NCBI RefSeq assembly: GCF_000499845.2
Contig: NC_023753.2
Span: 9,253,791-9,317,790 of the forward strand
Length of the DNA stretch: 64,000 bases
Reading direction: 5' to 3'
DNA from: Phaseolus vulgaris
Lineage: Eukaryota; Streptophyta; Magnoliopsida; Fabales; Fabaceae
Below the pieces are notes generated by a model. The model made no database searches and had not been told where the DNA came from. It was given only the letters and a program-made list of their open reading frames with translations. Positions 11,801 through 24,900 of this stretch are shown piece after piece. A program made the position numbers and the translations under genes. Position 1 is the first letter of the stretch. Each line of letters begins with the position of its first letter.

Positions 11801-12629
11801 GTATATTTTATGTAGTGGTGTGGAACAGATTGCTTGTGTATGAGCCCTGAAATGCTGTGAATTCGTTTATTAGCTTGCAAACAACTGCACTACAAGCTTT
11901 AAAGCCTGGAATATTAGGAACGGTGCGAATTGGTTCATTCTAGAATCAAATTTTGGCTTATTTTGTTTCATCTTTGGTTAATTTAGTTTGAGAAGATGAA
12001 GCAGAGGGAAATCAGTAAAAAGAATGTAGAATTGATGATTGTTTAGGCCCCAGACGTGAACTTTTAGAGGACCCACTTAGGGGTTAAAAAGTTCCTATTT
12101 GGGAGCCCACCTCCAACTCTCAATGATCCATGATAAAGAAGAAACAAGAATGGAAGAAGGTTTAATAAGATAGATTGGGAATGGAGGAATGTTTTGTTCC
12201 CATTGGAAAATCATACCTCATCGATCGGTTTTCATACTCACAATTTTTTATATTATCTATAGAATTTAATAGTTATGCATTAGTCTAAAAAGTTTATGTT
12301 CATATAGAATTTAATGGAATAGGGATTAAAAGTTTTTGGTATACTTTTTATTAATATTTTTTAAGATAATATTTTTATTCCAATATTTAATAAATATACT
12401 AATTTGATCCGTATAATAACTATCGAATTAACCACGGGTTAATTTATCAAAAGTTTAAATACCATTTTAGTCCTATATTAATGATAAAAAGTCAATTTAT
12501 TTACCAGATTTTTTAAATTTTTTTTAATCAGCATTTTTAAAATTTTTAATATGATCTCAAATTTTGTTAAAATGATTCAATGTGTTTTGTTAATTGTCCT
12601 CATTAAAATAGATTTATCTAAGTGACTCT
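8801..12629. other. intergenic DNA with no recognised gene
   Basis: Open frames here are short, AT-driven and match no family I recognise, and no conserved splice-linked exons were seen. The stretch includes the distal promoter of the NAC gene on its left side. Short trinucleotide runs (TTA/ATT near 9017-9034, AAAT near 10240) are the only simple repeats noted. Confidence 0.5.
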
Positions 12630-12993
12630 CACTACAAGAAAATCATAAATAAAAACCAATTTTAGAGACCACAAAATAATTAATTAGTTGCTATACTTAC
12701 TAAATTAGAGACTAAAAGAATTTTTTGTTTCTATTATTGTTAAATGATTTCTAAATTGATATCTAATTAGTAATCAAGGTTTTTGCTACCAAATTTAGAA
12801 TCTAAATAATTGGTAGTTAAAACCTTGGTAGCAAATTAGATACCAATGTAGAAACTATTTAACAATCATAAAAACTAATTTAGAAACCAATTATTTGTTT
12901 AGTTTCTGACATGGATCTTTAATTTAGTCACCATAGCAACTAATTATTTTTTGTTTCTAAAATTGGTTTCTATTCCATGATTTTCTTGTAGTG
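12630..12993. mobile_element. CACTA-type MITE, copy 1 (foldback)
   Basis: It starts CACTACAAGAAAATCAT and ends ATGATTTTCTTGTAGTG, perfect inverted ends. Inversion continues inward (AAACCAATTTTAGAGAC against the TTTCTAAAATTGGTTTC side), so the 364-bp unit is largely one long hairpin. The centre carries TTGGTAGC/GCTACCAA motifs. There is no coding capacity. Flanking bases (TCT left, TTT right) give only a poor 3-bp target duplication, which fits an old insertion. Confidence 0.88.
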
Positions 12994-13060
12994 TTTGTTA
13001 CTTCACATCTAGTTATATGTATTGTTAGCACACTCAATCGTTTTAAAAAACGACATTCAA

Positions 13061-13446
13061 CACTAAAAAAAATCATTAAATAGAAATCAAATTTAAAAAT
13101 AAAAAATAATTAGTTCATATAGTGACTAAATTAGAGATCATTTTATAGACTAAAAAAATTATTGGTTTCTAAATTAGTTTTTATTATTCACAATAGTTTT
13201 TAAATTGGTATCTAATTAGCTACTAATATTTTAATTACCAATTATTTAGATTCTAAATTTGGTAGCTAATTAGATACCAATTTAGAAATTATTTATTAAT
13301 AATAGAAACTATTTATTAATAATAGAAACTAATTTAGAAATCAATATTTTTTTTTTGTCTCTAAAATGATCTCTAATTTAATCAATATATCAACTAATTA
13401 TTTTTAATCTCTAAAATTATTTTTTATTTAATGATTTTTTTTGTGG
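13061..13446. mobile_element. CACTA-type MITE, copy 2 (degenerate)
   Basis: Same internal layout as the copy 70 bp to its left: ATAGTGACTAAATTAGAGA, then TTGGTATCTAATTAGCTAC, then the mirror. Its ends have drifted (CACTAAAAAAAATCATT and AATGATTTTTTTTGTGG). A short internal duplication (AACTATTTATTAATAATAG twice near 13290-13330) is specific to this copy. Confidence 0.75.
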
Positions 13447-13791
13447 AATTTTCTAAAAAGAATTAAGACCAAAGTTGAACTTTTTAAAAAAAGTTAAGAC
13501 CAAGGTTGAACTTTTAAAAATATTGGAAATACATTGAGCTTTTAAAATTTGATGGATGAAATTGATTTTTGAGCCTAAAAACTGATAATTATAAAAAGTG
13601 ACATCACACTATCAATGTAAAATTAATATATTTATGTTGATAATAAAAAATATCATTTATAAGGTGTCAATTTTAATATAAATTAATTTGAAAATATCAA
13701 AAACTTATTTAGTTAATGAATTAATTATACACTAATAATTCATGTTGATATATACTCTGTATTTTTTCTTAAATTTGGTAATATTGTTAAT

Positions 13792-13792
13792 T

Positions 13793-13827
<35 letters not shown>

Positions 13828-13829
13828 GT
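13792..13829. repeat. AT microsatellite
   Basis: A run of TA dinucleotides interrupted once by TTT in intergenic DNA. No gene is near it. Confidence 0.85.
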
Positions 13830-16800
13830 ATAATTCTTAGTAATTTTGATATCCAAATAGAGTTCATGATAAATTTAATGTATGAACTCTTTTTTTTTAA
13901 GGTGAAATTTTAAATTTTTTATGGGATGCAAAGCTAGAAGTTAAATGAAAACTGATATTTTGTGAAATATTTTGGTCAGTTTGATTATTTGGATGAAAAA
14001 TTTAAAACAATTTGAGAAGATTTTAGGTAGAAAATGAAAAAAAAAATTAGGATTTTCCGTACAAGAAAAGTTATGGCAAACCAAATTTGTTGAGAAACTT
14101 AATAAATTTTATATATTCAAGGCACTGAAATCCTACGTAATCAACTCAAACTACTAAAGCTATCATGAGTTTTTTGTAAAAAAAAAATATTCCTTTCTCT
14201 TTAGTTAATAATTACTGTCAAGTTTTCTCAAGAGTTGTTTTATTACCTATATTCATGCTTTTTACTTACATATTTTAGAAATTTGGTGGGTTCAAAATTT
14301 AGAGCAACTTACATGTTACGTTGCATATGGGTCAAAATTCTGGTTCACACCTTGTTTTCATGTATGACAAATGTCAACTGTAACTATTCATAGACATAGG
14401 TGATAAGAAGAAGCTAGACATAAACATTAACCACTACTTGTGGCAGTGATAAAGTGAAGGAGCTATATACAAGACGGTCATGCAGAGGTGGAAAAATGCT
14501 GCAACGACGTAGAAAAGAACTTGAGAAATGAGAATTGGTTTTGACATGGAAAGACCTTTAGACTAAGTCTATTCCTGTTATTTTTATTTTCATGATCTAC
14601 AGACCTGTCACCAGACAAGACATTCATTCGCTAAACATGACGTAAACATCATGTTAATCTGCAATAGAAATAAAGTTAAAGATATGTGAAATGTACATGG
14701 AATCAAAGTGTTATGTCCACAAAACCTTTTACCACTTCCATAATTGTCAAATCAGTATCTTCAAATCTGATCGTCTTTCTCTTTTAAGATTAACCTATCC
14801 ACATCTTCTTAGATAGTCGGTGCTCCATTTTCAACGAAACAAACAAAAGGTGAATCTAAAGTTCAGGAACTTCTATGACCCTATCAACCTTCTACTAGTT
14901 TTTAACTATGATATGAGATGAAATGAAACACTGCTTTAACTACCAAGACTATACCTTCTTTACTTGGTCTTCAATTTTAGGTTCACCCCCCAGAACAAAG
15001 AAGAAGAAAAAGACTAATAGAAGAAAAAACAGTGGGTCCCGTTTCAATTCTCATAGATCAGAGAAAATCATGAATCCAATCTGAAAAAATCATCACAAAC
15101 AGATATGATCTACCGACTTTACGTTTTCAATGATATTTTAATGCTGTAATTATTGGCCAAGATATATTTTCCAATTCTAATTGGCTCTGCGTCTATCAAG
15201 TATGCCAATCTTTGATTAAGAACTAATGCTAAATGGGTTTGAAATTCAATTTTTGTCTTTAATTATTTCAGATAGGCAAGGATTGAATCAATTAGTACCA
15301 AGGTAGCAGCAAGTGAACAAAAAGAGTAATTATGTTGGACAATTAATAATCAACAGGAGCAAAACAAATGTCATTATTATTATGGGCGCGTGTGGTGGAG
15401 CTTAACATCTGCAGATCTTATGCTAGATACTGTTCTTGTTGTTGATTAACTTAAACTGTCTGAAAGTGACCTTAGCCCTCCATACCTCACCATCACAAAG
15501 TACCTCTGCTACCTATACCAATTGAGGTGGGGCAACCATTTCTTCTTCCAGATGAAGCCTCAAATACTATGATGCAGACACTGCATGTGCAGGACTATTA
15601 TGTTTTTTCTACCAATACATGACCTTTTATATATATTATATATCTGTTTATAAATTTCAAGTCCATGGTAAAGATCAATTTGTGCCTGTGGAGTTAAAAT
15701 TCTCAATTTTCATAACAAGCATTCTGGGCTTGTCAGAAAAAAAAGTAATATAATTCCATGCCATATGATCATATATTCATATGTATGTCTTAGTAATTAT
15801 AGTTTATGTTGTCTCTTGTGGATTATGATGATTGTAGTCATCTCAATCTCTCAAGGGTATTTTGCAAAAGCAATTATCAGCAAAATGACCAACATGTGTC
15901 CACCAGGTCCACCACTTGATATTTTTTTGGTTTAATGAGTATAGTTATAATTTCAAGTTGGGGAGAAGGGAAAAGGAAAGAAAATCCGGAATCTAGTTTT
16001 CAGTGCAAGCACCATGAGACTTGCGTGTGAACAAGATACACAGTTCATTGGTTGAGAGAGAAAAGGCCCATTATTATTTTAGCATGCAACATAAGGAAGA
16101 AGGGATAATCATTGTGATATATATATGTATGCATCCTGTTCCCTGATTTTATTCATTATATGTAGTGTAACAACAAAAATATGTTACGTTTTCCCTTTTG
16201 TTATTTCTCTCTTCCACTTTTTCATAGACACAAGGATTCCTGCAATAAATTCAGTCATATATTGTGGCCAAAAGCATGTAACGTACTGTTCACACTAAAC
16301 TGAAGAGCTGCAGTTTTTGTTGTAGTAAGCCAGCTAGGAGTAATTAAAGTCACACCAACTCAAAAGAGATGAGACATTAACTTTTATCTCAGTAACCACA
16401 AAATTCTAACCTAAGGTCAAAAGGGTGGAATAATAATTAAAACCCCATCTCTGTTCATATTTAGTCAACTTCAGACAGTAAACAAAAAATGTGGTTTGAG
16501 TCAAAATCCGTAGTAAGTGAGATTGATCATCAATTTGTCATTATCATGGCCGGTAACTAAGTTGTGTCTGTGGTGACCAGTGATATCTCACCAGAGTGGT
16601 CTAAATAGGAACTAGCAATAACCTTCCTTCAACTAAATTTGACTTTATTCATTTTGCTTGAAGTTGCTTATTTTGGGTAAAAATATCATGTTGGCAATGA
16701 TGCTGCAGCTTGGTATGATTGTAGTCTCTAAAACATGGGGTTGGCATTAATTAGAAGTGGCACATAATATATATATTAGTTTCTCAACAACACTCAAGTT

Positions 16801-18970
16801 TAATTAGTTCTGCTGATATTGAGAACTTTGGTACAAGAAGAGCAGAAGTGATGAAAGAAATTGAAAGCTAAGGAGGTAATAGTTTTTAAAACTGAAGAAA
16901 GAGAATGATTCCCTTTGAGTTGTTGTGTTGAGAGTATTTTGAGGTCTGTATGAATGAAGGTGAGGAGGGGAATAGATTGTTGGAAAAGCAGCCGCAGAAA
17001 AGAAAGCATTGGAAGGTGAAATGGAGGATGATGCAGCCTACTAGATTAGAAGGCAAATGTCATGATTTTGATAAGGGGTGTGGTGGGGTTGCTTCATCAA
17101 AGAAAGAAATAGTGGAAATGAAGCAAGTTGAGAGAAGCATTTGGGGCGGTTTGTGGGACTGCAGAGGAGGTTGGGCTGCTCAGTCCCACATATACATTAA
17201 ATGTATTTACAAAGCATACATTTTCAACTCTTCTCATTATCTCTCTCTCTCTCTCTCTCTCTGCTTTTCCTTTCATCTTATTTTCTTGCTTACACTATGT
17301 GTTCCTCTTTAACAGCAAACCTTCTAGAGACCAAATTTCAAGCTTAACCCAAGTTTGATAATGACATGCCTTGTGTCGCAACCTAACTTGTCTCCCTTTA
17401 TAAATTTCTCCTAAGATTGTGTCAATACATCAATTCATCATTACTTCTCCTCATTATTCCTTTTGTCTTTTCCTCTAATTTTTTTATTTATATTGATATA
17501 GATTAATCATTGCTCAAAAATTAGGTTTGCTATTCTTAAAATGTTTAATAAATAAACTATGACATGTTTTTTTTTTAAATATGTTTTTTCTGTATTTTTT
17601 TAATGTGGGATTGATTTTGTCCATAGTTCAATCATTTTCTTCGTATAAATAGATTTAAAGTTTAGACTAAAAAAAATTAATTCAACTATCAATAAACTTA
17701 ACAAGCTTCTTTGTAGATTATTTAGTATAAAATTAACTATGTTAACTATAAATATGAATTAAGTGATAAGATTGCTTTAGTTTAACCAATTATGAATTCG
17801 AATTTAAGAATGTACTTTATTTAAATATTTGAAAGAGGATTTGTTGTTCACAATAGTCTTACTCAATTAAAGTAAAGAAAATTGTTTAGAGTAAAAGATA
17901 CATGTTGTATACATAAATAAAGTATTTAATAAATAGCTTGAGAAATATTTTATTTGGATTGCTGTATGGCCACCCAGCTCTACCTGAATTATGTTCTATA
18001 TATGTTACTTCCAATTGCTGCTGACAAACAAATGACAAAGCACTTGCCCTTTACATTAATCAAAGAAAGGTTTTTTTGGAGAAAAATTCTACCCAAGTTT
18101 TTATCAAGAGAAAAAAAATCATAAGATAAAATGAATTTACATACAAATTAAAAATTAGATTTTAGAGAAGATAATAGGAAATAGTTCTATAAGTTAACTT
18201 ATGAATAAGTTATTTTTAACTGATAAAAAAAACTTATTTTATTGTTTCTTCTTATTAAGTGTTTTCAAGAATTTTTTTCAAAATAAACCTAAAATTTCCT
18301 TTCAGTTTGCATTTCTAAGAGGCGAAAAAAAAAACACACCAAAGACTTAAGAGTAGACATTTACATATATTTTTTTGCCAAAGTTAATTTTTTTTATTGC
18401 AAGAATTCACATTCAATTCTTAGACAAAACTAAAATACAATATTATAGGTTTAGTAATATTACTTTCTAATCAAAATTAACTAATTAACTAATTATTACA
18501 TTTATCTTAGTAATTTAAATGGCACCATCAACATTGCATTTGTGATTGGAATGTAGCAAAGGTTTTATGAGAGAAAAAGAAAAATGGATTATAAATCTCA
18601 TCATCCCAGGTTAGGTAATCTTAATCATCATGGCATCAATTTTTAGACTTACTTCCAACTTTTTCTTTTCTATAGCTTTCACCATTTTTGGCACGTCACA
18701 CTCAGATAGCTAACTTTTTGTTTTTTTATGAAAACCTCTCCTTCTTATACAAGACAAAGTTTTGTCAAAAAGACTTTTGATTTTGATCCTCCTTGCTTCC
18801 AGTATATGAATTCAATTCATTGAAAACTCAAATGAATCGAGCTTTAAGTTCTACAAGTTCAATATTAAGAGCCTACAAATAGTTAGAATTTTATTATATG
18901 TTATGTATTTTTCTTGTTTTTTTTTTTAATTCATTTATAGTGCAATTACCTGGAGTGAACATATAAGTAA
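13830..18970. other. intergenic DNA with no recognised gene
   Basis: No exon-like region could be tied to a family on either strand. The longest open frame (about 16950-17312 +) begins G-rich and runs into a CT microsatellite; it looks like chance. The segment around 16950-17180 is less AT-rich than its surroundings and might be transcribed, but nothing supports a product. Confidence 0.45.
17240..17262. repeat. CT microsatellite
   Basis: About eleven CT dinucleotides in a row within otherwise unannotated sequence. Confidence 0.85.
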
Positions 18971-19094
18971 GTATATTACGAAGTGGACTTTAAGCCTAAC
19001 TCAACCCCATAAAACCGACTCAATGGGGTGAGGTTTGCACCCACTTATATACTATGAAAGGCTCTAATCTCTAGTCGATGTGGGATCTCCAACA
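18971..19094 (-). repeat. LTR-type dispersed repeat remnant (TGTTGGAGATCCCAC family), copy 1
   Basis: On the minus strand it opens TGTTGGAGATCCCACATCG, then ACTAGAGAT. After a TATATAAGTGGGTGCAAACC block it reaches AACCCCATAAAACCGACTCA (plus-strand wording) and a GAAGTGGACTTTAAGCCTAA block. The same modules occur at 22664, 25457, 55573 and 63135. At 25457 the module directly follows a copia RNase H relic, so I read this as a solo or truncated LTR. Confidence 0.7.
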
Positions 19095-19585
19095 AAGTAC
19101 CTAGCTATTCAAAATTCTAACATCACCATACCCAACCGGTAAACACTCTGATTAATTTTAGGTTTAATTTCCTTTTTTTTTATTCATATAATATTTTTGT
19201 CAATATTCAATTCATTATAATGAATCAAATTAGTCCCAAAATGTTTTAAAAAGGTGCAATTTAATCTATTCTATCATGTCTCCACCAATGATGCCTAATG
19301 ACATCATTTATTCATAGTATTGTGACATTATCTGATATAAAAATTTGTATTTTATATTTTAAGTTTTAGACAGAGTGAAATTGGGGGATTAGAGATTAAG
19401 GATTGAATTGAGAACACTACGGCAATTTTGATTTTACTGGGCTGAATTTTGGTGTTTTCATTGGAGTTTTGACGTTTACGATGCAGTTCGTGGTTATCTA
19501 TTGTGTTTGTAAGGTTAATTGTTATTGATTTTTACTATGTGGGTTGAGAGAATCCTTGGTTTGAGGGTTTGTAGATTTAGGGTTT

Positions 19586-19780
19586 TTTGTGTGTTTCTGC
19601 TGGCGTTAACGGTTCAAGCTGACCTTGGCAGAGGTGCCATTGGAGATCAAGACCCTCTTCGAGAATTACTCTGAGAATGACATCATGACACCTTCGCATT
19701 TGAAAAGGTTCCTTGTTGAAGTGCAAAAGCAAGAGAAGGCCATTGAAGAAAAAGTGCAGGCCATCATCAACAATTTCAAA
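19586..19780 (+). pseudogene. orphan N-terminal exon of a phosphoinositide-specific phospholipase C
   Basis: In one frame the sequence reads VCFCWR, a stop at 19607-19609, then RFKLTLAEVPLEIKTLFENY, SENDIMTPSHLKRFLVEVQK and QEKAIEEKVQAIINNFK. This is the start of plant PI-PLCs (CFCxRRFK leader plus the EF-hand-like region). It ends at a GTAAAT that could be an old donor. No X or Y catalytic domain or C2 domain follows. In the intact family the enzyme cleaves PIP2 at the plasma membrane; this fragment cannot. The leader just upstream looks UTR-like. Probably a captured or duplicated exon. Confidence 0.85.
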
Positions 19781-19989
19781 GTAAATTGAATATTGACAAA
19801 AATGTAGGGACCAAAAAGGTAATTAAACATTCATTTGAAAATGAGTTTATATACTTATGGAGGTAAAAATGAAGGCGTAATAGACCTTTTCAATGAATTG
19901 CTCTTTTGCTTATAATAATGAAAGTGACAGATTTTTTATTTTTTATACTAAATGGTACAATTCACATATATTATTACAAATTTGAACAA

Positions 19990-20235
19990 TTTTTTATTAT
20001 GCATTTGGTCAAGTCGTGCTAACATGACACGATTTCAAATCAAAAAATTGTACTAGAGCACACGACTTTTGTTCTAAGAGTGGTAAAAAATGAAATCGTG
20101 CCCTTGTCCCACGATTTCAATATAAAAGTTGTGTGTTGATTGAACGACTTTGATTAAGTGGATGTTTACGTTTAATTGAAGTTGTGTCAATGTAAGCAAA
20201 CTAATATAACTGAAGTCGTATCAGGCAAAGGTGTA
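19990..20235. repeat. array of spaced near-palindromes (AAATCGTG...CACGATTT type)
   Basis: Several units pair AAGTCGTG/AAATCGTG with CACGATTT/CACGACTT across short spacers, for example the AAATCGTGCCCTTGTCCCACGATTTC region near 20093-20118 (centre about 20105). About five diverged units lie in 250 bp, shortly downstream of the phospholipase relic. No coding potential. Confidence 0.6.
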
Positions 20236-20239
20236 ATAA

Positions 20240-21961
20240 TTTTTTTTTTGTCCAAATAGATAATAACAAGGTGAATTGCCATTTATTTTAAAAAAGCGAA
20301 AGTGACATCATTTCCAAAAAAAAAATACATTCAGCTTAATAACAAGTTAAATAGAATAATAACAATTTATTGAGATGAAGAATGGATGTTGAAAGAGTAA
20401 TCTAGCTTTTATGGGTGTGATATTTTGACAAGGTATAAGGACATGCAGGAAATTTATGGATTTCTATAGGTATAAAATATAGGTCAGAGCATTTTTGTTA
20501 TTATTGAAGTGCACAAATGGTGACAATATTAATTATTTTTTGTATTAGACACGTATTCATTCCAAAAAAGTTCCTGTTTGAAAATAGAATTTGTCTCCGT
20601 CAGTTAATTACAAATTACAAGTTGTGGTACTTGTTGTTGCACACTGATATTATAAGTAATTTTAGGCTAAAGAAGATTGGTATGGGTATGATGTTTGGTT
20701 TTGGAATGGCAGTGGATAGTGGCTTTCATATTATCATTATGCAACCCGGGTGCTTATTAAAGGCCACGAAGCTGGTTATTGAAGTTTCATAATCCAAAAC
20801 TGCATTTTAAATAATGCGCATAATACATGTTAATAGACAGTTGAATATGTGTTAATAGACAGTTGAATATGTTAACACATGCTTTTCAAAACCATGCCCT
20901 CTCTATTACCAGGACAGTTGTTTGTTTTATTCCCTACCTCTTTCTTCTCAAAAAACTCCTGCATTAAGGATGTTTCACTTACTATTTCTTCTTCCAATAA
21001 TATAACATCCATTTTCCCCCCTAAGCCAGTTTTGGACTCTCTTACTATGAATAATAACATCAGATAGGTTGGTCGTCAATATTTTGCTCAAATTCAGTTC
21101 CTCATTGACTTTTAATAACTGCTCTCGCTAGTTTTGACCTTATTTAGAGTTTTCATATTCGTGTGTAGTTTAAAATTCTCTCAAGTTGGATTCACTAGCC
21201 TATTTAAACCTTTTTTTAAACACAAAGCTTACCAATTGATGCATAAATTAAAAAGAGTTTCATAAAAATTAACCTCGATTCATATAAAAATTGAATTTGA
21301 TCAAAATGAGTTTTAATATCATTCCAATAATCTTATTCAGAATATCCCCCAAGCCACTGATTATTTGAGTAAAAAGTGAAAATTGTAAAGCTTCAGGTAG
21401 AAGATGATTAAAAAAAGGAAAACAAAAAAACTTTTAGTTCACACATAGCCATGATAAAACCTCGTTTTCAAAAGATGGCACTGCTAATGTAACTTGGATA
21501 CATAAAAAAAAAAAATTAAACTTTTAGCAAGGATGCCGTTACACTAGCTCTACTATTTCTGAAGCTATAAGTACATGTGCCACAAACAGAGATGCTTCGG
21601 ATAAGCATGCTTGATAGATAATTAAATATACACGGTTAGAAAAATACGCATAGGGCCATTTATTATACAAACTCCTTCGGATAAATTCGCCAGTGATGCA
21701 ATTGCATAACTAGAATTCTCCGTAGCATTTGAAGCGCATGACTGTATTCAGCACCTACGGGCTACTGCATCATGCATTTGTAGAAAAGAGAATCAGTTAG
21801 CCTATGATAGAGTTGATCAAGAAAAGGAAATCAAAATAATTGTAAAATGACAGGAAAACTAACCATCACGAAAAAGAAAAATACAATTTCTCAAAGAAGC
21901 ACATTGAACAGATGTTGTCCAGGTAAAAGAGGTCAGCAAATGAAACTCGAACTCGCTCAAA
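20240..21961. other. intergenic DNA and 3' flank of the J-domain gene
   Basis: No supported gene. A short direct duplication (TTAATAGACAGTTGAATATG twice, 20830-20875) is visible. Overlapping open frames on both strands near 20870-21067 match nothing recognised. The right end should contain the 3'UTR of the gene that ends at 21962. Confidence 0.5.
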
Positions 21962-24900
21962 TCAAAGGAAGTTCCTCTGAAAGTTTCCAGAAGAAAACCT
22001 TGAAGATAAATCCTTAGTCATGTTTTCTGAATCAAAATTTACAGTTTTCCTTCCAGCTGTCAGATCCTTTTCACGGTCCCATGGCTTCCATGGATGTTCA
22101 CCCACCCACTCTTCCTTCCCTGGCTGTTGCTTCACTTGCTTGGACTTTTTCTTGGATTTGTTAGCAACCACTTCTTGATGTTTCTGCACCAATGTTTTTG
22201 ACCGTTTTGCTTTGTTGTATTTGTCCACCAAGTCTGCATCCTCACTGGCCCTTTTCTTATCATCGTCATTTGAAGCTAGTGCAGTAGCTTCATTGTATGC
22301 CTCCAAATAACTGTCATATAAATATTGGTTATAAGGCTCTTGATCATGTGGCGGGCTATACATGTTGCAGGAAAGAGAAATTAACCAACCAAAGCACTCT
22401 GGAATAGAATGGAAGATACATACTTCATCTTTGCTTTCTGGGCCCTATCCGAAGGGGTGTCTGTCCAAGCACTAGTATCACCTCTACCTTCCTTTGGGCC
22501 CCGACTAAATTTGGTTGAGTGCATAGTCATACCACCAGGCTGAAACACAGATATTTCAATAAGTATGTTTAGCAAAATAACCGAGTTCTTCTTGATTAAA
22601 TAACTTGCTCTAAAGGTTAAGCATATTTTAGTAAATTAGAATCAGATTTAATAGAGAGAATATTGTTGGAGATTTCACATCAACTAGAGATTTACACCAA
22701 TTTACAGTATGTGGGAGCAATCCTCACCTTACAAGCTGGTTTTGTGAAGAATTAGATTTGTGAGATTCAACCAATGAAGATGTATTATGATAACCAAGCG
22801 GCTCTCCACATTACATTCAATCCAATGTTTCATGAGAGGACTAAACCATTGAAATTAATTGTCAACATCTTGAGGATAAGAACTACGGGTAGGTCGACTA
22901 CCTTTGCGAATGACAATGGACCAACTTGTGTTATCATGATCAAGAGTTGTGGTATTAGGTGACGATTAAGAAGGACCTGTTGAAGAGGACTCACCTTGGG
23001 GTATGGACTAGCAATTTGGCTCCTGCATAGGTAATAAGAGGTAGTGACAATGGTTCAGGAGGATTTTGTATGGATTCTAGGTGTTGGGAGCAGAAGTAAC
23101 GGAAAACTCAACTAAGGACGCAGGAAGAACATGTTGGAGGGAATTAGAATCCTATGTAGAAGGGAATTGGTTCAATAAAGGTAACATTGACAGACATATA
23201 TTATTTCTTGGTCTCAAGAGAGTAACATCGATATCCTTTTTGAAGTCTAGAATAGCCCAGGAAGACACATTTTGATGGCTTTAATTGAGAGTTTATCTAA
23301 TCCTGGGGATATATCATGAACAAAACATACACAACCAAAAACACGTGGAATGATATGAATGAGGAGTTCTTTTGGAAATAGAATGGAGTAGGGAACTTTA
23401 CTTTCGAGTGAAGAAGAAGGCATTCTTTTAATGGGAAAAGAGGCAATTAGGATAGCATCACCCCAACAATGAACAGGCATATTTGCACCAAACAATAAGG
23501 TACGAGCAGTTTCAACTAGATGTCTATTTTTTCTTTCTACTATACCATTTTGCTGAGGTGTATGAGGGCAAGTAAACTGATGCAGAATGTTGTGTGAGCT
23601 GAAGAGTTTAGATGAATAAGAGAAAAAATATTATTTAGCATTATTGCTTCGTAAGACCTTGATTACTTTTTCCAACAGATTTCTAACTTCATTAAAGACG
23701 TAAAAATAGACAAAAGTTCATAATGATATTTCATTAGATAAATTCAAGTACATTTATAAAACTTATTAATGAACATGACAAAATATCTAAAACCAAAAGA
23801 TGACACACGGTTTGGCCCCCAAATGTACGTGGATGATAGAAAAGGCAGAGTTACATCCAGACACAAGAATGTTTCGAAAAAGAAGACCTGACATATTTTC
23901 CTAATTGACATGATTCATTCCAAAGTTTGGAGACTACTAAGTTCAGGAACCTCTGTTTTTAATTGTCAAATGAGGATGTCCTAAGCATTCATGTAGCAGT
24001 TTAGGAGATGCAGATGCAACACAAGATCTAGATGAGCTAGTACCAAAGTAGGACTCTAGATTCATGTCCTTTGGCAATTATCGACCCATACCACGTTCCT
24101 GTAACAAAAGAATTGGCATCAAATCTTACTGAACAATTTAATGATTTAGTTAATTGTCTTAAAGAAATGAGACTAAAGGGACAGGTAGGTGCAGATTTTA
24201 GGTTTAAAGAGGGAGAAAGAGAAATTTGACCAGTTCGCTTAGAGGCTACTTTAGATCTGTTGGCTAGGTTTATAAAATGAAGTGTTTTAGGAAAGGAGAG
24301 ACAATAGAACAAGATATTACCAGAAATATGATCACATGCACCTTAGTCAATTATCCATGGATTTTGACTCTCCACAGATTGTTAAATGCAAGTTGTTGAC
24401 AAATTGGGAGTTATAGATGATTGGGCTAGGCTGCTGGATTTCAACCTTAAATATTCCTAATATTTTTCATTAGAGAACTTTGGCTCAAAACCTTCAAGTT
24501 TGGAAATATTGACTCTTGTCAGGAAAGCCACGTAAAGAGCAACAGTTCTCCAAGGTGTGTCCCATTCTCTTACAATATGTGCATTGAGGACCTCACTTAC
24601 CACCACCCTCCTCTAGTTCCAAGAACAGAAACCATTGCAGAAGCCCAATCAACAGTGGAGGAATTGAAGATGTTCTTAGAACTTGACTCATTAGAAGAGA
24701 TAAAAAAGAAGTTAGATCAGTTTTATATGGTTGTTTCTTTGTGCAAGGAATCCAGATTTTGATCATGTTAGAGATCAAATTTACTGTAGTCAAGCCCATA
24801 GATCAAAGTATATCCTTTAGCCTCCAATCGAGCTTTGATGCCATCAACATCATCATTAGGTCCAACCTTAATGGCATAGACCCAACTACAGCATAATGTC

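Noticed and set aside
16950..17312. 120-residue plus-strand open frame starting MNEGEEGNRLLEK
   Set aside because: No known motif, runs into a CT microsatellite that encodes Ser-Leu repeats, and no splice-linked neighbour exon was found.
20517..20792. 91-residue open frame with a Met/Gly-rich middle
   Set aside because: No recognisable domain, no supporting splice context, AT-rich codons only.
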